Below are positions 57,641 to 64,000 of a stretch of DNA of 64,000 bases, one piece after another. The notes beneath the pieces were generated by a model. The model did no database searches and was not told the DNA's origin. It saw only the letters and a program-made list of their open reading frames with translations. How positions within the stretch are numbered: the stretch's first letter is position 1; the number at the start of each line of letters is the position of its first letter. The DNA comes from Cristatella mucedo (Eukaryota > Bryozoa > Phylactolaemata > Cristatellidae), in NCBI GenBank assembly GCA_009760855.2, contig WPIO01000157.1, forward strand, positions 391,001 to 455,000. Reading direction: 5' to 3'. Made by a program: the position numbers and the translations under genes.

Positions 57641-58929
57641 CTGCAAAAAAACCACCAAAAAATGTAAGCATGGACAGGCAGGTCCCGACAGCCTAGGGGA
57701 AACGCAAAAAACAAGTGGCTTACTTCCTGGCAAAAAATGATCCCTTCAGATTTCATACATAACGGTAGCTCATGAATAGTACAACAAAGTCTGTTATCAC
57801 ATTCAAACCTACAAGGCCTATCTTCAGACAGCAGACAGTGACCAACTCTTACTGAGGACTAATAGCGATTTTTCAGATGGTGATCTCAAAGCTACTGTTG
57901 CTAATTCCCTACATGTCTGTTCTACATAGACTTTGGCATGGTCAGTGTAAAAAAATGACGACTAAGCACGAGTGTCTAATAAATGAAAGCTGGAGCAATA
58001 ATCTTAGATCGTGTGAACGCGGTACCTCAAATGGGGCTCGAAGCCCAACCTGTCTACCTCTCTACGGAGCAGGCCATTGGTCATACGAGCTAGAACCACT
58101 GTCACTTACTAGATGCTGCTGATCAGTGCCTAGCTATTATGTGCCTAGTTGTGCTGCTGTAGAAGTCCTATTCCCAAACCTTCCAGGCTGCTAAGTAGTA
58201 CTGCTTGTTTCTCAGCTTCACTACAGCTGTGACGTTGCTTTCCCTACTGAGTGAGTCATAGATCGTAAAGCTGCCTTCCACAGTTATTAGTGGTTCAGTT
58301 TTTACTCGTAACCACAACCAGGCTAGTCTTACCTATACCCACCAGATACTTCATTTACTATACATTCTTTAGTTCCTAATCCCAGGTCAATAATACCAAG
58401 TTAGTGAGAAATCTAGACAGTCAATAAAAAAGTGCACAGTTGATATTATTGGGTTGACTTACTAGGCAAGGCAGTCGAGTAATGAATAAATACGGTACAT
58501 GGTGTTTACTATGGAAAGTGCAGCAAACATGAACAATGCAGTGTTAGCACCATAACTTCCAATGAATGAACTGCTATACTATGACTTAGCGAGCTATAAG
58601 GATTCTGATTAATGGACTCAGAAACAAGCGCATACCATGAATGCGATAGCAAAAACACCAAGACCTTATTCTGGACCGGGGAACTGGACATTCATTAACA
58701 TGACAAAGAAAATATTTGCAAACAGACTATGCCGGCCATTGATCATTTCGGCCATGAGAACTCGGCAATTGCAGGGCGTTCTCGGGCACAGGCTTAATTT
58801 AAACTGCTAGTCAGAATTGCTAGTTAAAGCCAACTTATTATATCCTTACTAGCCTACACCGGACTATTTCATCTAATTTGTCTCTCCGATCTCCCTCCAT
58901 GCTACTCGTTATCGTCGATATTGACTCAC

Positions 58930-58965
58930 CGCAGCCTGGTACTTCGACGAAGACCCACGAGACAT
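58930..58965 (-). CDS. Likely first coding exon of the large minus-strand gene
   Basis: ATG at 58965-58963 opens 12 codons, MSRGSSSKYQAA, ending in phase 0 at a strong donor (GCG|GTGAGT). This matches the phase 0 entry of exon 57640. The Ser-rich, basic start suits a cytosolic protein. A possible acceptor upstream (ATCTGCAG) would make it the second exon after an untranslated one at 59.8 kb. Confidence 0.5.
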
Positions 58966-59782
58966 CAAAAGGACATCACTCTGCAGATCTTATAATCCAC
59001 AGAAAACTAACAAATCTGGCACATCAGCATCCACAGAAACACAAGGGCTAAGAAAATTAAGCAGAAAATAAGAGACGGGACACCAGCGGAGGAAGTGCAT
59101 GCTTAATCTGACCGCTGGCAATCATACAGGCAGGTGACTAAGGCGAAAGGTAGCTAAGCGTGCAGCTTCCTGGTAAGCTGCAACTGTCAGAATGCGGCTG
59201 CCGAATCTATCATTTAGAACACATAGAATATCTACACTGGTTAGTCCTGCCACAACAAAACCGATCTGCACGCAGTAGTAGGACGACGATGGACGTTCGA
59301 GAAGGCTACAACTGACACTGGAGCAGCCAGCTAGCAAGCACCGGTGAGAGTGAGGTCGTCCTACGATAGTACAAACAAAAGCTCAAGTTACCTTAAGTAC
59401 CTAGTGGGGGTAAGTTTACCGAACTCGCTCGGTTTGCATCAGTGTTTACATGGGAATTAAAAGGATCTCAGTGCTTAAAATGATCAACTCGACCGGTAAC
59501 TGCAGACACATGGTACATACGAATAGTCTTTAAATTGGGTTTTCAGAGGTGAAAAATCATCGGACCAAGCAACCAACGAAAGAGCCCGCCCACACAAATG
59601 TCTGCCGAATCAACCCCTAGCACGAATGTCTTCTCTATGAGCTACAGCGGTTCAAAACTTCGGCTTCAACTGTGAAGTAGAATTTCTAGCATACTAGCAA
59701 CAGTATCCGAGCAGTAGACAACATCGATACAAGCTGAGCTATCCTTCAGATTTAGGAAGTTGCTCTCGAGTTGAGTACTTAC

Positions 59783-59860
59783 GGCCAGAATCTTCTCACG
59801 AACGCGGGTCGGCCACACAAGGACGATATGTTATATTAGGCTGCAAGTCTAGTGCTGTCA
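59783..59860 (-). other. Candidate untranslated first exon
   Basis: A strong donor (GGCC|GTAAGTACT) ends here, and the sequence upstream (59850-60180) is CpG-richer than average. Short frames within it stop quickly, so it would be 5' UTR. The exact transcription start is not visible; the 3' exon boundary is the only supported end. Confidence 0.35.
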
Positions 59861-60188
59861 AGCGCAGCGATTGGCATACCAGCACTCAGTCGGTGCACTA
59901 CTTGCGATCTTGAAATCAAGGGAGAATGAGACTGATTTATTGCCGTGTTATTTGCATATGGGCCGGTGGCCTTTATGGTCATATTATTCCCACCGCAGCC
60001 AGTTTATGGCCAAGCCGTGTTTATGGCTCAGCAGGAGTTTATGGTGCCACTGGTTTAAGGGCCATACCGGTTTATAGAGAAAATTGAGGGCGAGTCACGG
60101 CCGAGAGAGACACGGGAGTTCGAACGCCGGCTGACTGGGGACGACTGCTGCATTCGGGAGCGCTGTGGGCGCCCGCGAGAATAATAAC

Positions 60189-60335
60189 ATGATATACAAT
60201 TCATTTATATAGCGCCCCAAGAGAACTTAATCTCTATCCAGGCGCTTCACATATGCCTCGGGGCTCAAGCCCACGACCTCAGCCAGACCTTGGTCGGGGC
60301 GAGCACCTTATCCGCTGGACCAAACCAGCTCGGCA
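60189..60335 (-). repeat. SINE-1 copy, best preserved
   Basis: On the minus strand: A-box region 'gctggtttggtccagcggat', 'aaggtgctcgccccgaccaa', B-box region 'gtcgtgggcttgagccccg', then the LINE-B-like tail 'gtgaagcgcctggatagaga' and 'ttaagttctcttggggcgct', ending 'ataaatgaattgtat'. Used here as the reference for the family. Confidence 0.8.
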
Positions 60336-60449
60336 GAATAAACGTCTCTGTCAGCCGGCTTCGGTGTTCTGTGTACTGTCGCATACGTGCAGTTGAGAGA
60401 GCATTAAACAGCAGTCTATTTCGGCGTGAAAGAGATTTTTCTGGAGGTA

Positions 60450-61151
60450 CAGTCGTCCGTCGCTACTTCGCGCTTCGCCTTTTGTGAATTCACTTTATCG
60501 CGGTTTGTTTTTTAAATACGTGTATATTCATTAAAAAGTGATCGAAATAGTGAAAATGATACAGCGCGTGCTCGTTTGTCCGAGTCAAGTATACACCCAT
60601 GTATTTTTCCGAGTCAATTATACACCCATGTATTACAAAAAATTAAATTACTGTACGCATGGAACGCGTAAGAAGACGACAACGCACCTGTTGAAGATAT
60701 AGCACCACCTGGAGACTCTCCTACTGAAGTCGGGCCTTTAGAGGAGCAGTAACCTTGCTCTTCTTTGCTGTGCTGTACATCTCTTCATCTTGATTGCTTC
60801 ATCACCAAACGCACTATTTTAATATCTTGGTGTTTGTTCGTAAAAAATTGTGTGTGCAATTAAATGTACAATAACAACAATACAGTGTTTGTAACGTCTA
60901 AAATGTCTTATTTTTCCTTATTTTTTCTAATATATTTGGTAATGTGAGTGTAACGATGACTAAAGGGGTGCTATTTCATGTCCGGAGGGCTCTAATAATA
61001 TTAAAAACCGTATTTAGAGGGTCGTAAACAGGTCCTCTACGCTCTAACTACGAAAACATTCGATTTATAAATAAAGAATCCTACTTCGCGGAAATTCACC
61101 TATCGTGATAGAGTCCGGAACGGATTAGCCGCGATAAACGAGGGTCAACTG
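60450..61151. mobile_element. Non-autonomous pogo/Tigger-like DNA transposon
   Basis: Both ends start CAGT and are flanked by TA (60448-60449 and 61152-61153), the target duplication of Tc1/mariner-pogo elements. The right end, read inward, is CAGTTGACCCTCGTTTATCG, a typical pogo/Tigger terminus; the left end is CAGTCGTCCGTCGCTACTTC. Both ends carry subterminal 'TATCGCGG' and 'GTGAATT' blocks. No transposase ORF in the 702 bases. Inside is a 29-base tandem duplication around 60580-60637 ('gagtcaattatacacccatg'). Confidence 0.65.
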
Positions 61152-61171
61152 TACTGCCAGATCGGGAATAA

Positions 61172-61405
61172 TTGTGTAAGCTGGCAGCTCTACTCGGATC
61201 GGAGGATCAGCGAGAGAGGCATCAACCCAGCTACGCGGCACGTGTATTCGTATTCCTGGCAAGCGGTGCATACACACTCTCTGCGAGTCTTCCTGAGCCG
61301 GTGCAAGAAGACTACGCCCACCTTCGTGCAGCCTTGCGGAGGTGTTCGCAAGTCCTGCAGGTGAGGACAGGCTTCAGCGGTCGGACTTACCGAGTACCAA
61401 GCTAG
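61172..61405 (+). pseudogene. Possible retrotransposon Gag-like fragment
   Basis: GC-rich open frame directly beside the pogo-like element, reading LAALLGSEDQRERHQPSYAA, then 'VFVFLASGAYTLSASLPE' and 'EDYAHLRAALRRCSQVLQ'. The pattern (hydrophobic helix, G-A, L-P, then D-Y-x-x-L-x-x-A-L) resembles the middle of Ty3/gypsy-type Gag proteins. It is too short to be sure, and no protease, reverse transcriptase or LTR is nearby. Confidence 0.3.
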
Positions 61406-61504
61406 TCGGATTGAGGGGGTGGATCTGCCAGGATCGGCAGCAGCCGGAGCAGCTGGAAGCAACGACCTGCCAGGGGACGTTGGCCTTCGATTTGGCGAAA
61501 GGTG

Positions 61505-61675
61505 GTGTAATAGCACACTAGGTAAGGCGGTTGCTTTTCATGACCTCGGCCCCGAGGTCGTGGGTTCGAATCCTTCGGTGGGTGATCCTTTATCGCCACT
61601 GCAAGTGGTGGTGATAGCCGTAAAGGCTTTTCTGTCGCTATACAAAAAGAGGCTGTTAAATCAGTTGGTATTTGT
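61505..61675 (+). repeat. SINE-2 copy, best preserved
   Basis: Plus strand. Head 'aggtaaggcggttgcttttc', perfect Pol III B box GGTTCGAATCC (61563-61573), body 'tttatcgccactgcaagtgg' and 'tggtgatagccgtaaaggct', end 'gaggctgttaaatcagttgg' followed by a T-rich tail. Confidence 0.8.
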
Positions 61676-61731
61676 TTATTTTATTTTTATTTATTTGGCA
61701 TTGGCCTTCGAGATGGCTCAAGCAAGTGAGG

Positions 61732-62013
61732 CTACGTTGGTGTGCGAAGCGGCAGTGGTGTGGGAAGCTGAGGAATAGCTGGGGGTGCACTAGGCGCCCT
61801 CGCCGACGGAAGTTCGCAATTTTCCAGCCCAGGAGGCTCGAAATTGTATCGCCGAGCAGAGGCCGTAGGATCGGCCGGATTCGAGTTGGCAAGAGCGACT
61901 GGGGGAGAAGGCACGTAAGCAGCAGAAGCTGCAGTGACCGAGCTGCAGTGGAAACGGCCTGTGCAAGCAGCCGGCGGCGAAAGCCATTGAGATGACGTTA
62001 GCCTGCGACGCAC
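61732..62013 (-). other. GC-rich stretch with a Pro-rich open frame
   Basis: The minus strand is open to a TAG, with 'VPSPPVALANSNPADPTASA', 'NFEPPGLENCELPSARAP' and 'IPQLPTPLPLRTPT'. It might be a last exon of a Pro-rich protein (possible acceptors TTGCACAG, CACTGCAG), but plus-strand frames are open too and no family is visible. Confidence 0.25.
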
Positions 62014-62065
62014 CTTTGGCTCGAATATGCATCAGTAGCCCAGTAACACAAATTATGCATTATCG

Positions 62066-62360
62066 CCGAGCCGGTTGGTCCAGCGGTTAAGGTGCTCGCC
62101 CGACCAAGGCCGTAACTGGCTTGATCCATTCCAGAGCTTGGCAGGCGATTAGAGGCTTCTGACAATCAGATTTGGGTAGCAATAGGTGTATATAAAGACC
62201 TACGTTGTGGTATGTATATCATATATGCCTCTGTATATGCAAGCATATGGAGATTCTATTGCGTATCACTTTGCAGCAAATGTAAAGGGCCTAGAAAGAG
62301 ATTAAGTTCTCTGAGGGCGCTTTATCAAGTGCAATATTATTATTATTATTATTATGTACA
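62066..62360 (+). repeat. SINE-1 head plus LINE-B-like tail
   Basis: 62066-62140 is a good tRNA-like head ('gccgagccggttggtccagc', 'aaggtgctcgcccgaccaag'). 62265-62356 is a LINE-B 3' end with (ATT)n ('gcaaatgtaaagggcctaga', 'tctgagggcgctttatcaag'). About 130 unrelated bases lie between, so this is either an interrupted SINE-1 or two neighbouring insertions. Confidence 0.6.
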
Positions 62361-62414
62361 TAGGTGCAGACCTGCATATACAGGTAAAAGTAAAGTAGGC
62401 AGCGACTAATTCAC

Positions 62415-62520
62415 CAACCTCGTTTAAGTGGTTGCAAAAGAGCTTAGCACCTATCCCTTTGTTGGCTGCTGAAGGGCTTCAACTCACGACCTAGGTCGAG
62501 ACTGAGGATTACCTTACCGC
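62415..62520 (-). repeat. SINE-2 copy, diverged
   Basis: Genome-orientation blocks 'gttgcaaaagagcttagcac' and 'cttcaactcacgacctaggt' correspond to the reverse complement of the SINE-2 body and B-box region. Confidence 0.45.
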
Positions 62521-62524
62521 TGAA

Positions 62525-62655
62525 GATGAAATCTGATGACTACTGAATGCATACCGAAAGCAGCTTAGGCTTTGAGTTCGCTATACAAAACTCTCCAACG
62601 TAACACTCACAGTCTTTGTGGGTTTGTGAGTTACAGGCGGCGATACATACATGAA
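62525..62655 (+). repeat. LINE-A 3' end
   Basis: 'ccgaaagcagcttaggcttt', 'ctatacaaaactctccaacg' and 'ctttgtgggtttgtgagtta' match the terminal 130 bases of LINE-A, ending at a short 'atacatac'. Confidence 0.6.
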
Positions 62656-62707
62656 TTATGTAAATACATGTATAAATGTATACACTGTATAGATATACAG
62701 GTGTGCA

Positions 62708-62710
<3 letters not shown>

Positions 62711-62780
<70 letters not shown>

Positions 62781-63055
62781 ACGCACCGAGGACGACCGTG
62801 TGCTGACGACGGTAAATTGCTGAGCTGTGTGACAGCATCGTACATTGTTGCTTATGTGTTGGGCTGCTGAAATTTGGCATTTACCATTAACTTACTGGCT
62901 GGTTGCTTCATCGGAGTTTTCCAGACTAGCAGGGTGTGGACGGCTGTGTCCAACAAATATGTATATACATGTATAAATATATATACGTGTATAGATAGAT
63001 ATACAGGTATATGCGTGTGTGTATGTGTGTGTGTGTGTGCGCGCACGTGTGTGTT
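62711..63055. repeat. Two (GT)n microsatellites
   Basis: 62711-62779 and 63015-63055, separated by about 235 bases. Both are preceded by similar 'tacatgtataaatgtatac' / 'tatagatatacaggt' sequence, so the second looks like a partial duplicate of the first. Confidence 0.8.
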
Positions 63056-63059
63056 ATCC

Positions 63060-64000
63060 GTTTTGCAAAGCCTGCAGCTATAAAATGAACATATACATTC
63101 AAAATCTCTCTTAAGAATCACTAGGGGATCAAAGGTGCACACATAGAGTAACACAATCACTGACACCTGCATCGGTCTCGACGATGGCAACCTCACGGGA
63201 TGATGATGCTGACAATGAGAGCAGCCGCCAGGATCAGAGGGCATCTTTCATGGGTCAGGCATCTTCAGTGCACACTCCTCTAGCGCTACTCAACAACAAA
63301 GGACCAGTTAAATGAAAGGGGCTGGCATGCAAGCACCCATTCATTAGAACTGCACGGTGCAGTTTCTGCACGAAACGCCCTCTCATAACCTGCCAGCTAA
63401 TCTGGCGGTACATAACAAAAAGATGCACGTGATAAGCAGTCCCCCCCCCCCCCGCAGACACTGGCAGAAGTCTCGAATGGCAGGAAGGATTTGCTTGCCA
63501 CGAGGCATCCAACTCGGCTATGTAGCCGGCTAACAGCTTAGGCTTGACAGACGGCATACTATGTCGGCTTAGGAGCATGGTCTGCCGGTGCAGGAGGCCC
63601 TGGCAGGCAAAGCTGGCAATGAGGCTCTCCTGAAATCCCAGAGCAGAGTTGCCAGCCTTCCGGGAAGAATCTTTGGAGAATTTTCCCATGAGCATCTTCC
63701 CGGGAGAATCTTCCCATGAGTCTTCCCGGAATCTTCTGCGTAGCCCACTTCCAGGTACCCGTGCCGATTTACCTAGAATCCCACTTTAAGGTGGGCTTTC
63801 AGTGGAGCTATAGTTTACCTAGCTGTCAACGGAGGGTGGACTCATCTAGCCCCCACCAAGGGCAGCCAATGATCAACTAGCCCCCCCCCCCTGCGCTGCT
63901 GCTGCTGCTACCCTGCTGCACTGGACTCGGCCAGATTCGCTGGCATTTTTTTCAGGCAGCAGCACGAGCCAGCGACTGGCCTGACAAGATACTTGCACAA
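63060..64000. other. Right edge: no supported gene
   Basis: Mixed composition with C-runs (63439-63453 and 63880-63891), a CTG run (63896-63908) and a short direct repeat of 'aatcttcccatgag' near 63665-63735. A 146-codon minus-strand open frame at 63255-63695 crosses the C-run as poly-Gly and lacks any family or splice support. Confidence 0.4.

Noticed and set aside
62066-62140. tRNA gene candidates here and at 47.5, 60.3 and 61.5 kb
   Set aside because: A- and B-box sequences are present, but no cloverleaf with matching acceptor and anticodon stems; they are heads of SINE copies with shared non-tRNA tails.
63255-63695. 146-codon minus-strand open frame
   Set aside because: Includes a poly-Gly run from a C-tract, has no recognisable family, and is not supported by splice sites or composition.

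Overview
This is a eukaryotic, animal-type genome window. It is AT-rich, with kilobase introns, GT-AG splice sites, long microsatellites, many decayed LINE copies and tRNA-derived SINEs. No bacterial features are visible. The taxon cannot be fixed from sequence alone; an invertebrate metazoan is the best guess, from the LINE and SINE types and a multi-exon SLC6 transporter.

The main content is on the minus strand. Between about 58.97 kb and 1.58 kb I can build a chain of exons with good splice sites and matching intron phases. The right half (58930-58965, 57379-57640, 51937-54413, 51562-51838, 41784-42103, 39568-40145, 39175-39251, 38899-39001) encodes a long, probably disordered Ser/Pro/Thr/Glu-rich protein that I do not recognise, ending in a short coiled coil. 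The left half (19618-19742, 16827-17107, 14620-14773, 12696-12827, 6830-6973, 2171-2336, 1852-2002, 1580-1714, with an alternative start exon at 20696-20802) encodes a sodium-dependent SLC6 (neurotransmitter/amino-acid transporter) protein from its cytosolic N-tail through TM5. TM6-12 are not in the window. The phase at 38899 fits the phase at 19742, so the two halves could be one gene: a transporter with roughly 1,500 codons before TM1. The alternative is two adjacent genes. The TM1 signature is altered: the usual N-V-W-R-F-P-Y is N-I-T-H-F-P-Y.

On the plus strand there is a likely last exon at 32-156, three weak candidate exons inside an SLC6 intron (3.2, 4.8 and 6.4 kb), a possible small secreted peptide at 32.5 kb and a TATA/CCAAT promoter-like block at 48.85 kb with no gene after it. 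A GC-rich pair of overlapping minus-strand ORFs lies at 47.9-48.2 kb.

Most of the rest is repeats. LINE-A (CR1/L2-like; endonuclease plus reverse transcriptase at 10.1-12.3 kb) ends in short ACATT repeats. LINE-B ends in (ATT)n. SINE-1 has a tRNA-like head fused to a LINE-B-like tail. SINE-2 is a separate tRNA-derived family. There is also an unclassified ~550-bp repeat with copies at 14.9 and 44.8 kb, a pogo/Tigger-like non-autonomous DNA transposon with TA duplications (60450-61151), and several long palindromes (15.7, 24.4, 35.9, 36.3 and 48.4 kb).
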